A stretch of 64,000 nt of DNA from Flagellimonas amphidinii (GCF_013090115.1 NZ_JABFNN010000039.1:496001-560000); one strand, 5' to 3'; counted from the stretch's first letter, positions 52,091-60,732 are shown. Translations and numbers: made by a program. Notes: generated from the sequence alone by a model not told the origin.

Positions 52091-52482
52091 TGCAGTCCTA
52101 TACCGAAGTCTTTGATGTTGTACCTACCGATTTGGACGAATTGGACCATGTGAACAATATCCGATATGTGGAGTGGATACAAGAAATTTCCAAAAAACAT
52201 TGGTTTAAAGTCACTACAGAGGAAATCCGGAAGGAAATGATCTGGGTGGTGAAGAAACATACTATTTCCTACCATAAATCTGCCGTTTTGGGTGATTCCA
52301 TCAAAATAAACACCTATATCAAAGAGACCAAAGGTCCTCTTTCCATCAGAATTGTAGAAATCAAAAACAATAAAACTGAAGCTGTTTTAGTTAACGCATG
52401 TACAGAGTGGTGTCTTTTGGATGCCCAAACATTTCGCCCCAAAAGGGTTCCAGAATCTGTACAAAAATTGTTTTTGAAATAG
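52090..52482 (+). CDS. Hotdog-fold acyl-CoA/acyl-ACP thioesterase
   Basis: A 130-residue hotdog protein of the 4HBT/acyl-ACP thioesterase group. The motif 'DLDELDHVNNIRYVEWIQEISKKHW' (about 15-39) carries the catalytic Asp/His-Val-Asn-Asn pattern; here 'DELDHVNN'. The second half has 'VKKHTISYHKSAVLGDSIKINTYI' and 'VNACTEWCLLDAQTFRP', common in these enzymes. It hydrolyses acyl thioesters in the cytosol. It is translationally coupled: its ATG overlaps the stop of the glutaminyl cyclase gene, and its stop overlaps the GTG of the following gene. Confidence 0.88.
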   Translation: MQSYTEVFDVVPTDLDELDHVNNIRYVEWIQEISKKHWFKVTTEEIRKEMIWVVKKHTISYHKSAVLGDSIKINTYIKETKGPLSIRIVEIKNNKTEAVLVNACTEWCLLDAQTFRPKRVPESVQKLFLK

Positions 52483-54023
52483 TGAAATCTTCAGCATTAA
52501 AATGGATCATTACAAGCCTAGGACTTATAACATTACTAGTGTTGGGGTCTTGCAGGGAAGATTTTGAATATGCCCCAAGTACCGGAAACTTGCAATTTTC
52601 CAAGGATACCGTTTTCCTGGATACCATTTTCAGCAATATTGGGAGCAGTACGTATTCCTTAAAAGTGTACAACCGCAGCAATGATGATATCCTTATACCT
52701 TATATAGGTATGGAAACAGGACAACAAAGCGATTATAGACTCAACGTAGACGGTTTGGCAGGAAAAGAGTTTCAAGACATTCCGCTTTTGGCCAAGGACA
52801 GCCTGTTTGTTTTTATCGAAACCACATTTGATGCTTCCCAAACCCCAGAAAACGAATTTCTGTATACCGAAAGTCTCTTATTTGGTGAAGGTAGCGAAAC
52901 GCAACACGTGGAACTGGTCACTTTGGTAAAAGATGCTATTTTGCTTTTCCCAAGCGAATTGGATGACGGTTCCAAAGAATCCTTAGTGTTGGGGTTAGAT
53001 GACAATGGAGAGGAAATTCGGGTTGAAGGTTTTGAGCTTGAAACGGGCGAACTCCTTTTCACCAATGAAAAACCTTACGTCATTTACGGGTATGCTGCGG
53101 TTACTGAAGGTAACACACTGACCATGGAGGCGGGCACTCGCGTCCATTTTCATGAAAACTCAGGGATTTTGATCAATAGTGGAGCTTCATTGGACATTAA
53201 CGGAGCTTTGAGCGAGGATGAAACCGCTTTGGAAAATGAGGTCATTTTTGAAGGAGACCGACTGGAAACCACCTATACTGATGAACCCGGTCAATGGGGT
53301 GCCATTTGGATCAGGGAAGGGAGCACCAACAACCGTATTGCGCATTTGACCCTTAAAAACGCCACGATCGGTCTACGGGTAGATGGTGATGAACTCCTGG
53401 CTTCCCCTACCCTTACGTTACGCAATGTTCAGATTTACAACAGCCTTTCTGGTAATCTATGGGCCACATCTGCCCACGTTATTGCAGAAAATACCGTTTT
53501 GGGCAATGCTGGCGAAACCTCGGCGTTGTTACACTTGGGTGGCAGGTATCATTTTACCCATTGCACCGTCGCCAATTATTGGACCAATGGCTTTAGAAAC
53601 GGTTCCGCATTGAGCATTACCAATACTGATGGAACCTCTTCCCAAAATCTGGAAAGTGCAGATTTTATCAATTGTATTGTTGGTGGTAGCATGTCCCTGG
53701 AACTCTCTATGCTTCAAGATGCCAATGCTGATTTCAATTTTAGCTTCCAAAATTGTTTGTTGCAATTTGATGACACTGAAAATCTTTTTGAGGATGACCC
53801 GCTTTTTGACTTTGAAAATCCGGATAACTACCTTAATATTATTTTGAATGAATCCCCGGATTTCATCCAGCCATTTCAGAACCAATTTACGATTGGTGAA
53901 AATTCGGCTGCCCTGGATGCAGCAGAACCTAACCTTCCATCACCTGTAATTACCGATATTTTAGGAATGGACCGAACCCAAAATCCAGATATCGGTGCTT
54001 ACGAATTTTTCAATGAAAATTGA
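52482..54023 (+). CDS. Lipoprotein with right-handed parallel beta-helix
   Basis: A 513-residue lipoprotein. I start at GTG 52482, which overlaps the preceding TAG (TAGTG) and opens a lipoprotein signal 'KSSALKWIITSLGLITLLVLGSC' (Cys24). The sequence has a beta-rich N-terminal part ('NLQFSKDTVFLDTIFSNIGSSTYSLKVYNRSNDDI', given in part) and then parallel beta-helix-like coils ('AGTRVHFHENSGILINSGASLDI', 'NRIAHLTLKNATIGLRVDG'). The C-terminal 'SAALDAAEP' and 'ILGMDRTQNPDIGAYEF' are the choice-of-anchor Q signature. It is probably exposed on the outer membrane and may bind polysaccharide. No catalytic site is evident. It ends the three-gene operon. Confidence 0.85.
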   Translation: MKSSALKWIITSLGLITLLVLGSCREDFEYAPSTGNLQFSKDTVFLDTIFSNIGSSTYSLKVYNRSNDDILIPYIGMETGQQSDYRLNVDGLAGKEFQDIPLLAKDSLFVFIETTFDASQTPENEFLYTESLLFGEGSETQHVELVTLVKDAILLFPSELDDGSKESLVLGLDDNGEEIRVEGFELETGELLFTNEKPYVIYGYAAVTEGNTLTMEAGTRVHFHENSGILINSGASLDINGALSEDETALENEVIFEGDRLETTYTDEPGQWGAIWIREGSTNNRIAHLTLKNATIGLRVDGDELLASPTLTLRNVQIYNSLSGNLWATSAHVIAENTVLGNAGETSALLHLGGRYHFTHCTVANYWTNGFRNGSALSITNTDGTSSQNLESADFINCIVGGSMSLELSMLQDANADFNFSFQNCLLQFDDTENLFEDDPLFDFENPDNYLNIILNESPDFIQPFQNQFTIGENSAALDAAEPNLPSPVITDILGMDRTQNPDIGAYEFFNEN

Positions 54024-54061
54024 TTTCTTAAGAAAATATTAAGACACTCAGTAAGAAAACT

Positions 54062-54098
54062 CCCTGATTTTGAGGGAAATCCCTAGTTTTTTTAAGGG
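54062..54098. promoter_or_regulatory. Shared upstream motif, copy A (before LytTR gene)
   Basis: CCCT (54062-54065), seven bases and then AGGGAAATCCCTAG, a T-run and AAGGG (ending 54098). AGGGA and TCCCT are inverted around AA. Copy B before the gene at 58510 has the same order of elements; the 24-nt cores agree at 19-20 positions. The motif lies about 80 nt before the LytTR start. Confidence 0.5.
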
Positions 54099-54153
54099 AA
54101 AAGTGTAACGAGTTTTTTTAAGCTATTGTTAAATTGCACCAAGGATATTGCTC

Positions 54154-54888
54154 ATGGATTACACTTATGTTGTCATAGATGCAGACGCCACCTCAAAACT
54201 GCAATTACAGCTTTTTCTCCAAGAACATGGAGATTTCATCTGTCTGGAAACAGCCCATGACGCTGAAGATGGTCTGGATAGCATTTTAAAACACACTCCA
54301 GATATCGTGCTCATCAACCTTAATGGAGAAAGCATGTCCTATTTCCTAATGGTATCGGAACTCAACCAATACATGCAGACGCTTCCAATCATCATTGGGT
54401 TCTCTGACTCTAAAAAATATGCTTACAACGCTATAAAAAGTGGCTTTTTCGACTATTGGATCTTGCCTCATAACGAATTTGACATTCGCAAGACCATCCT
54501 GCGCCTCCGTAAAAGGCATCCCAAACAAATGTTGCCCTCCACCATCTGCCTAAAATCATATAACGACTATCGGTATTTGGATACCAGTGACATTTTATAT
54601 TTAAAATCGGACAACAATACCACGGACTTTGTTATGAGAGATGGCAATGTGGTGAGCGCCTATAAAACGCTGAAATCTTTTGAGGATAAACTTCCAAAGG
54701 GGTTCATTCGTATTCACCAAAGCTATATTTTAAATAGCAGGTATGTTTCCCGAATCAACTATGGAAAGAGCATGTGCACTTTGCGCAGCGAAAATGAAGA
54801 AGAGCTGCCTTTTTCCAAAACATATAAGAACAAGATTGATGCTTTAAAGGAGATGCTCTCCAAAACCGCAATAAAATCTCTCAATTAG
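54154..54888 (+). CDS. LytTR-family regulator with a degenerate receiver domain
   Basis: A 244-residue protein counted from the ATG at 54154 (a TTG two codons earlier is possible). Residues 1-125 have a receiver-like fold ('YVVIDADATSKLQLQLFLQ'), and 135-244 are a LytTR DNA-binding domain ('LKSYNDYRYLDTSDILYLKSDNNTT', in pieces; 'FIRIHQSYILNSRYVSRI', 'LPFSKTYKNKIDALKEML'). The phosphoacceptor position reads 'DIVLINLNG', that is Asn55 instead of Asp, and the conserved Lys of 'KP' is Leu in 'DYWILP'. Normal phosphorelay is therefore unlikely. Direct repeats that fit a LytTR site begin 2 nt after the stop codon, before two small secreted-peptide genes, which are the likely targets. Confidence 0.88.
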   Translation: MDYTYVVIDADATSKLQLQLFLQEHGDFICLETAHDAEDGLDSILKHTPDIVLINLNGESMSYFLMVSELNQYMQTLPIIIGFSDSKKYAYNAIKSGFFDYWILPHNEFDIRKTILRLRKRHPKQMLPSTICLKSYNDYRYLDTSDILYLKSDNNTTDFVMRDGNVVSAYKTLKSFEDKLPKGFIRIHQSYILNSRYVSRINYGKSMCTLRSENEEELPFSKTYKNKIDALKEMLSKTAIKSLN

Positions 54889-54890
54889 TT

Positions 54891-54927
54891 AAATTCTTGC
54901 AGATTATAGTAAAATTCTAGCAGATTA
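54891..54927. promoter_or_regulatory. Two direct repeats at 21-bp period, probable LytTR operator
   Basis: AAATTCTTGCAGATTA (54891-54906) and AAATTCTAGCAGATTA (54912-54927) are identical at 15 of 16 positions. The 21-bp period puts them on the same DNA face, as expected for LytTR proteins, which bind paired direct repeats spaced two helical turns apart. They lie directly after the LytTR gene and about 104 nt before the small lipoprotein gene. Confidence 0.6.
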
Positions 54928-55030
54928 ACGACAAATACTAAAAAAACAGCTACGTACTACACTTCTGGTTGAAGGTTGAATAATTTGGCATTGCTAACCA
55001 AAAAATTTAACCACAGAAAACTTAATTATC

Positions 55031-55189
55031 ATGAGGAAAGTAGTATGTATTTTGGCCGTAGTGGCAATGGGAATGGGAATGATGTCTTGCGAAGCAGATA
55101 CTGATGTGCAAGATACCGAAAGTCTTTTTGAAGCGTTGGATCAAGAATCTACAGATAAATCTGAAAGCGACGCAGAGGGAAGAAATTAA
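55031..55189 (+). CDS. 52-residue lipoprotein
   Basis: ATG at 55031 opens a 52-residue frame ending at TAA 55187-55189. It starts with a lipoprotein signal ('RKVVCILAVVAMGMGMMSC', Cys20) and continues with a short, acidic, disordered tail rich in Asp, Glu, Ser and Gln ('EADTDVQDTESLFEALDQES'). It is too small for a domain and may be a surface-anchored peptide. It lies between the LytTR direct repeats and the 77-residue peptide gene (7-nt gap), so both peptides are probably controlled by the LytTR protein. Function unknown. Confidence 0.75.
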   Translation: MRKVVCILAVVAMGMGMMSCEADTDVQDTESLFEALDQESTDKSESDAEGRN

Positions 55190-55196
55190 ATGAGTT

Positions 55197-55430
55197 ATGA
55201 ATAAAGTAAGATTGTATTGTATTGGGAGCGTTATATTTTTATTGGTATGCTGTATGGGTGAGTTCTCCTATCAGTACTTTAAAAACGATATAACCATCTT
55301 CCACATAAGCAATCTATCGCATTCAAAATCAAAAACATCAACATTCAATAAAAATTCCCCCGACAAAAGGATGCAAATCAATATCTATTTATTGGATAAC
55401 GACTTGCTCAACGATGAGCGGGAATTATAG
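55197..55430 (+). CDS. 77-residue membrane-anchored or secreted peptide
   Basis: A 77-residue protein with one N-terminal hydrophobic segment ('VRLYCIGSVIFLLVCCMGEF', about 4-23), which is a signal anchor or signal peptide. The remaining ~50 residues are polar, rich in Ser, Lys and Asn, then end in an acidic stretch ('YLLDNDLLNDEREL'). No family is recognised. The gene starts 7 nt after the 52-residue lipoprotein gene and is followed by a strong terminator (55453-55488), so the two genes form a small operon behind the LytTR direct repeats. A signalling-peptide or sensor role is a guess. Confidence 0.6.
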   Translation: MNKVRLYCIGSVIFLLVCCMGEFSYQYFKNDITIFHISNLSHSKSKTSTFNKNSPDKRMQINIYLLDNDLLNDEREL

Positions 55431-55452
55431 AACTGAAAAATAATGTACTCAT

Positions 55453-55488
55453 AGCCCCATCACCCTTTTCAAGGTATGGGGCTTTTTT
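55453..55488 (+). terminator. Intrinsic terminator after the small-peptide operon
   Basis: AGCCCCAT (55453-55460) pairs with ATGGGGCT (55476-55483). The loop contains a further CCTT/AAGG pairing. A T-run (55483-55488) follows. It separates the peptide operon from the kinase gene. Confidence 0.85.
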
Positions 55489-55539
55489 AGTACCTTGTAT
55501 AAAAGAAAGTAAAAATACATTCGTTTTTATTACAACTTA

Positions 55540-57639
55540 TTGAAATACAGCTACTTCATATTACTCTTTGTAATGCTATGTGCTTGTAGGGAAACCCCGT
55601 CCAGTACACAAACAAACGTTGATTCCAATTCCGTGGCCATCAACGAATGGATTCGTATATCCAAGGATAGTGTGGAACTTCCTATGGAAAAGCGTAAAAA
55701 ATTCCTGGTCCAAGCCAGAACAAAAGCCCTGGTGGGAATTACCAATGACACCATACGTTTAGACCATCTGTCTAGAATTTCCTTGGCTTATAAAAACCTT
55801 CCTGATTCCTTGGGGTTCCGAAAAATGAACCGAGAGGTTATGAAATTGTCCCAAGAGGCAAATATGTACATGCCTTTGGGAGAATCGCATTGGGATTTGG
55901 CCTATTTTTTGCAATCCTATGGCGTAATGGACAGTGCCTATTTCCATTTCAGAATTGCTTACAAGAATTTTAATCGACTTCCTCTGAATTCTGAAACACA
56001 GTCCCTCAAAGGGAGGATGCTCTATAGTATGGGGCGTATTCAGGATTTCAACAAAGACTATTTAGGAGCTGAGACCAATATAACAGAAGCTCTGAAGATT
56101 TTTAATGATTTAGAAGACAATCAAAGAATCTACAATTGTTATAATGTCTTGGGAATTATTGCAAGCGGCATGAAAAATCATCAAAAATCTCTGGAATATT
56201 ATGAAGTAGCAAGCACCTATTTAGATAAGCTTAATTCCTCTAAAAAATCAAAGCTCGTTTGGCAAAACAAAAACAACATAGCAGGTGAATTCCTCGATAT
56301 GGAAGATTATGTTGGAGCAGAAAAAATTTATAGTGAACTTTTACAAAACCCAAGTTTCAAATCTATCCGCCCAAAATTATTTTCATTGGTAATGGTCAGT
56401 CATGCCTATACGCTCTTTAAAACTGGAGGAAATAAAGAAAAAATCAAACAATTGATTGATCAAGGCATCAAAATCAACGATAGTTTAGGGGATTTGTATC
56501 AACAAGCGAGAGCCTATCAGTATTATGCAGAAATATTGGCCAGCGAGGGAGATACCCTTAATGCCATTACTTACGCCAAAGAAGCCCATGAAACTGCCGA
56601 ACAAACCCTTAACAATGATCGTCACTTAGAGGTACTTAAACTGCTCACGCAATTGGATAGTAAAAATGCACTCACCTACTCCAACGACTATTACGAACTC
56701 AACGAGGCCATACAGGAAGAAGAACGTGCCAAAAGGGACAAATTTGCCCGCATACGCCTAGAAACTGACGAAGTGATTCAAGAAAACGAGCAATTGACAC
56801 GCCAAAAACAAATTTGGATCGGTGCGGCTTTGGGGTTGATTTTATTAGGTCTCGCTATGCTCATTATTGTTTCCCAACGTATCCATAACAATAGATTGTT
56901 ATTCAAACAAAAGCAACAAGAGAGCAATCAGGAAATCTATAATTTAATGCTTGCCCAAGAAGGTAAATTCAAGGAAGGGCAACAATTGGAAAAAAAACGG
57001 GTCTCAGAAGAACTGCATGATGGTATTTTGGGACAAATGCTCGGTATTCGCTTAATTTTGAGCGGTCTCAATGAAAAAGATGACGAAGCCTCTGTGGAGC
57101 AAAGAGCAGACCTGATCGAAAAATTAAGAGAGGTTGAAGAGGAAATCCGGACCATATCGCACGAGCTTAGCGATGCCTCTTATCAGAAAATTCATAATTT
57201 TATAGTTTCCTTGGAAGATTTGATAGAAGGTATCAGCAGATCCTCGGGAATTTCAAGTTCTTTTGTGTACAGCCCCAATGTGGATTGGGACAACTTGCAA
57301 GGTGATGTAAAAATCAATATTTATAGGATTATCCAAGAATCCTTGCAAAACTGCGTAAAGCACGCCCAATGCAAGAATGTTGCCATAGATTTTGGCTTGT
57401 ATGATGGCATTTTCAAATTGAGTATTTCTGATGACGGGGTCGGTTTTGACAGCACCAAAGGAAAAAGGGGCATTGGATTACGAAATGTAATGTCACGGGT
57501 GAAGAAAATCAAAGGAACCCTAAAAATAAACAGCACAAAGGGCAAGGGCACCACTCTTACGGTAAATATTCCGTACAGGAATGTGGCCCTGAACAATGAA
57601 AATACCGAACAACGATCAAAAAAGTTGGTAAAAGCTTAA
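55540..57639 (+). CDS. TPR-containing sensor histidine kinase (HisKA_3 type)
   Basis: A 699-residue kinase. The TTG at 55540 opens a hydrophobic N-terminus with a possible lipobox ('MLCAC'), so the signal may be lipidated. Extracytoplasmic tetratricopeptide-like helices fill about 30-400 ('KGRMLYSMGRIQDFNKDYLGAETNI', 'YYEVASTYLDKL', 'QARAYQYYAEILASEGDTLNA'). One transmembrane helix follows (about 425-447, 'IWIGAALGLILLGLAMLII'), then HisKA_3 with His493 in 'RVSEELHDGILGQMLGIRL'. The ATPase domain has 'YRIIQESLQNCVKHAQC' (N box) and 'ISDDGVGFDSTKGKRGIGLRNVMSRV' (G boxes). The NarL-type regulator gene follows 6 nt downstream, so they are a cognate pair. The signal is unknown. Confidence 0.92.
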   Translation: MKYSYFILLFVMLCACRETPSSTQTNVDSNSVAINEWIRISKDSVELPMEKRKKFLVQARTKALVGITNDTIRLDHLSRISLAYKNLPDSLGFRKMNREVMKLSQEANMYMPLGESHWDLAYFLQSYGVMDSAYFHFRIAYKNFNRLPLNSETQSLKGRMLYSMGRIQDFNKDYLGAETNITEALKIFNDLEDNQRIYNCYNVLGIIASGMKNHQKSLEYYEVASTYLDKLNSSKKSKLVWQNKNNIAGEFLDMEDYVGAEKIYSELLQNPSFKSIRPKLFSLVMVSHAYTLFKTGGNKEKIKQLIDQGIKINDSLGDLYQQARAYQYYAEILASEGDTLNAITYAKEAHETAEQTLNNDRHLEVLKLLTQLDSKNALTYSNDYYELNEAIQEEERAKRDKFARIRLETDEVIQENEQLTRQKQIWIGAALGLILLGLAMLIIVSQRIHNNRLLFKQKQQESNQEIYNLMLAQEGKFKEGQQLEKKRVSEELHDGILGQMLGIRLILSGLNEKDDEASVEQRADLIEKLREVEEEIRTISHELSDASYQKIHNFIVSLEDLIEGISRSSGISSSFVYSPNVDWDNLQGDVKINIYRIIQESLQNCVKHAQCKNVAIDFGLYDGIFKLSISDDGVGFDSTKGKRGIGLRNVMSRVKKIKGTLKINSTKGKGTTLTVNIPYRNVALNNENTEQRSKKLVKA

Positions 57640-57645
57640 TTTTGC

Positions 57646-58335
57646 ATGACAACAGTACAAACAACCATGAAAACACTCCGAATACTGGCCATAGACGATC
57701 ATGAAATGACCATGCTGGGATACAAGTTCATCCTGGAGAATATGGTTTTTGATGGTTATAATATTATTGTTGACACGGCCAATAAGTTTGAAGATGGCAA
57801 AAAACTGATTGAGGATTCCGTGAACTCCTTTCAGTATGATATTCTTCTTTTGGACGTGCAGTTGTACCCACCCAATGAAGAGCAACCCAACAATGGTGAA
57901 GATTTAGGGCTTTTGGCCCGCAACCTCACCCCAGAGACCAAGATTGTTTTCATGTCTTCCTACGGAGACAATTATAGGATCAACAGCATTCTTAAATCTG
58001 TGGATCCAGATGGTTATTTGGTAAAGACGGATATTGACCCCCAAACCTTGGAAGATGCCATTAAGACCATTACCTTAAATCCGCCATATTATTCCTCCAA
58101 AGCTTTGGCGGCCATCCGGAAGAAAATGTCCAACGACATAGACCTGGACGAAAAAGACAAACAGATTCTTTACCATCTTTCCAAAGGAACAAAAAATAAG
58201 GATTTGGAAAAGTTTATCCGATTGTCCCCTTCTTCCATAGAAAATAGAAAGCGTCATTTAAAAGTACTCTTCGGTACGGAAAACCAAAATGATCTGGCAC
58301 TGATACTTGCCGCTAAAAACAGAGGATTTATATAA
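57646..58335 (+). CDS. NarL/FixJ-type response regulator, partner of the TPR kinase
   Basis: A 229-residue regulator with an intact receiver: 'ILAIDDHEMTMLGYKFIL' (acidic pair), phosphoacceptor Asp in 'DILLLDVQLYPP', Ser-Ser in 'IVFMSSYGDN' and Lys in 'DGYLVKTDI'. The C-terminal helix-turn-helix ('LDEKDKQILYHLSKGTKNKDLEKFIRLSPSSIENRKRHLKVLFG', in pieces) is LuxR-like but divergent. An ATG at 57646 or 57667 may be the start. It is 6 nt downstream of its histidine kinase. Candidate targets are the two shared motif copies (54062-54098 and 58405-58441) that flank this pair, since NarL-type proteins bind inverted repeats; this is inference. Confidence 0.92.
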   Translation: MTTVQTTMKTLRILAIDDHEMTMLGYKFILENMVFDGYNIIVDTANKFEDGKKLIEDSVNSFQYDILLLDVQLYPPNEEQPNNGEDLGLLARNLTPETKIVFMSSYGDNYRINSILKSVDPDGYLVKTDIDPQTLEDAIKTITLNPPYYSSKALAAIRKKMSNDIDLDEKDKQILYHLSKGTKNKDLEKFIRLSPSSIENRKRHLKVLFGTENQNDLALILAAKNRGFI

Positions 58336-58404
58336 GAAAACTCTCTTCTCTTACGCACAGTTCTTTCAAAATCCTTGCTTCTTTTACCTTTTTTGCCCTC
58401 TAGA

Positions 58405-58441
58405 CCCTACAAATTGCAGGAAATCCATAGAATTTTTAAGG
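58405..58441. promoter_or_regulatory. Shared upstream motif, copy B (before gene at 58510)
   Basis: CCCT (58405-58408), nine bases and AGGAAATCCATAG, a T-run, then AAGG (58441). GAAATCC (58420-58426) and GGATTTC (58440-58446) also form an inverted repeat. The element order equals copy A at 54062-54098. It lies about 90 nt before the start of the 58510 gene. Confidence 0.5.
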
Positions 58442-58509
58442 ATTTCGTCTAGTATTAGGAAAAAGATTCATCTTAATTTTAGAATAGTAACCTCGAAAAC
58501 CGAAGAACT

Positions 58510-59160
58510 ATGTCGTTAAGAAATAATACTAGTCCCAATTATGGTGGTGTGCAGTTAAATTACGTGATAAAAGGATTAGATGCTTTTGTGAATGTACTTG
58601 AAAAGGATTTTTTTGCCCAAATCGATGTTCAAACACACCATTGCCCAAAGCGAAAGACTACAGAATTGGTGTTGGATATCCATTGTAATTTTGGAATCAC
58701 AGAAAGTCTACATTACTTTAATAATGGTAATTGGGGTGGGTTTCAATTTGATGAGAACGGAAATTTGACCCACACCTCTTTTTTATTCAACTTTAATTTG
58801 CTGAACTACCAAAACAAGAACACCCTAGATATTATGGAAACATCCTTTCACTTTAAAGATACTTCTGTAATCATCTCAAGACTCAATCCCCATAGTATTC
58901 CAACCCAAATTGGAAACATTATGACAAAGATAAGTGAACACTTTGTCCACTTGACCAAGGGGTTGACAGCAATGCCCTTTGAGATATTCATTGCTGTCCT
59001 TGAAGAGAAAAAAGTAAATTTCTTTGATGCGGAAGACCCGCAAGAGAGCTATTTTAACTATTGGGGCCTATATTTTGAGGACTGCAAAGAACACTGTGTC
59101 ATGGTCTATAACCTTGCACAGAAAAAGCTTACCAGGGAAAATCTTTTCCTTTTGGAATAA
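58510..59160 (+). CDS. Uncharacterised cytosolic protein of the signalling island
   Basis: A 216-residue protein without signal peptide or transmembrane segment. It starts 'SLRNNTSPNYGGVQLNYVIKGLDAFVNVLEKDFF', here given in part, and has alternating strands rich in Phe, Asn and His ('LHYFNNGNWGGFQFDENGNLTHTSFLFNF'). I recognise no family. A Cys/His pair ('THHCP', 'EDCKEHC') could bind metal. It lies 174 nt after the response regulator behind its own copy of the shared motif, so it is likely part of the same regulon, but it does not have to be cotranscribed with the kinase pair. Confidence 0.6.
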   Translation: MSLRNNTSPNYGGVQLNYVIKGLDAFVNVLEKDFFAQIDVQTHHCPKRKTTELVLDIHCNFGITESLHYFNNGNWGGFQFDENGNLTHTSFLFNFNLLNYQNKNTLDIMETSFHFKDTSVIISRLNPHSIPTQIGNIMTKISEHFVHLTKGLTAMPFEIFIAVLEEKKVNFFDAEDPQESYFNYWGLYFEDCKEHCVMVYNLAQKKLTRENLFLLE

Positions 59161-59206
59161 ACAAACTCTCGGCTTAAACTTAATTTTGGAAGAAGTATCC
59201 CTACAG

Positions 59207-60484
59207 TTACTTCGCATTGAACAAAGGTCGTGACATCATGATGTCATTGACCTTTTGTTTTATCTGCTTGATATTGTCCTCGTTCTCTGGCTCCATTAGT
59301 ACTTGGTCGATAAAATCTACAATCGTAGCCATATCTTCCTCAATAAGACCTCTAGTAGTAATTGCCGGTGTGCCAAACCTAATTCCAGAAGTGATGAATG
59401 GAGATTGGTCATCAAAAGGCACCATATTTTTATTGGCTGTAATTGCGGCTTTTTCAAGCGCCTTCTCGGCATCTTTACCTGTTATGTTCTTATTTCTAAG
59501 GTCAATCAACATCATGTGGTTGTCCGTCCCTCCTGAAATTACTTTGTAATCCTTGCCCATAAAAGCTTGAGCCATGGCATCAGCATTTTTCTTCACCTGA
59601 AGCATGTAGTGCAAAAAGTCATCCGATAAAGCTTCCCCAAAAGCAACCGCTTTGGCTGCAATGATATGCTCCAAAGGTCCACCTTGATTTCCTGGGAACA
59701 CTGCCAAATCCAACAAGGCCGACATTTTTCTAAGGTTACCGTTCTTTAAACGAATACCAAAAGGATTTTCAAAATTTTCCCCCATTAAAATCAATCCCCC
59801 TCTAGGGCCACGTAGGGTTTTGTGCGTGGTTGTGGTCACAATATGGCAATGTGGAATGGGGTCGTTCAAAATGCCTTTGGCAATCAAACCTGCAGGATGC
59901 GATATATCCGCCAAGAGAATAGCACCAACACTATCCGCAATTTCACGGAATCGTTTAAAATCCATGTCACGCGAATATGCCGAAGCCCCAGCAATGATAA
60001 GTTTTGGTTGTTCCTTATCTGCTATTTCTTGAATCTTATCATAGTTCAAGGTTCCAGTTTCTTCATCCACCCCATAAAAAACGGGGTTGTACAATTTTCC
60101 TGAAAAATTTACTGGAGAACCGTGGGTCAAATGCCCTCCGTGTGATAAATCGAACCCTAAAATGGTATCTCCGGGCTGTAGACAAGCATGATAGACCGCT
60201 GCATTGGCTTGAGAACCTGAATGAGGTTGAACATTTGCGTAAACAGCCCCAAAAAGTGTTTTGGCTCGGTCAATGGCCAATTGTTCCACTTCATCCACTA
60301 CCTCACAACCTCCGTAATATCGTTTGCCAGGGTAGCCCTCTGCATATTTATTGGTTAGAACAGAACCCGCAGCCTCCATTACCTGAGGGCTGGTGAAATT
60401 TTCAGAAGCTATTAATTCAATACCTTCTATCTGTCTTTTTCTCTCTTGCTCAATGAGCTCAAAAATCTGCTGGTCTCTTTGCAT
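59207..60484 (-). CDS. glyA: Serine hydroxymethyltransferase
   Basis: A 425-residue PLP enzyme that interconverts serine and glycine while charging tetrahydrofolate. The N-terminus '[29 protein letters not shown]' is shown in pieces; '[15 protein letters not shown]', '[14 protein letters not shown]' (PLP phosphate), '[17 protein letters not shown]', '[11 protein letters not shown]' and the PLP-Lys in '[17 protein letters not shown]' follow. The Arg in '[14 protein letters not shown]' contacts the substrate carboxylate. Length and motifs are canonical. It is monocistronic, with no terminator seen at its 3' end. Assignment is certain. Confidence 0.98.
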   Translation of the reverse strand: MQRDQQIFELIEQERKRQIEGIELIASENFTSPQVMEAAGSVLTNKYAEGYPGKRYYGGCEVVDEVEQLAIDRAKTLFGAVYANVQPHSGSQANAAVYHACLQPGDTILGFDLSHGGHLTHGSPVNFSGKLYNPVFYGVDEETGTLNYDKIQEIADKEQPKLIIAGASAYSRDMDFKRFREIADSVGAILLADISHPAGLIAKGILNDPIPHCHIVTTTTHKTLRGPRGGLILMGENFENPFGIRLKNGNLRKMSALLDLAVFPGNQGGPLEHIIAAKAVAFGEALSDDFLHYMLQVKKNADAMAQAFMGKDYKVISGGTDNHMMLIDLRNKNITGKDAEKALEKAAITANKNMVPFDDQSPFITSGIRFGTPAITTRGLIEEDMATIVDFIDQVLMEPENEDNIKQIKQKVNDIMMSRPLFNAK

Positions 60485-60732
60485 TGGTCCTCAAAATTAA
60501 GAAGTGGTAAAATTACAAATAGAATGTGGATTTTAACCTAAAAAACGTAACTGCCCTACTGATTTTATCAAACAACAATTAACAATTACGACTCTTCAAT
60601 TAAAAAATAAAAAACCTTGATTTTTAGGTTCTTCAACGATAATATACTACCGTTCATCCCTTTTCGTTAATACTTTGGAGGTTTTTGGCACAGCAATTGA
60701 AAAAACCTAAATAACCATAAAATCAAAAGACC

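Noticed and set aside
52398..52481. Extended N-terminus of the beta-helix lipoprotein inside the thioesterase gene
   Set aside because: The extension is an out-of-frame reading of the thioesterase; the GTG at 52482 directly opens a lipoprotein signal.
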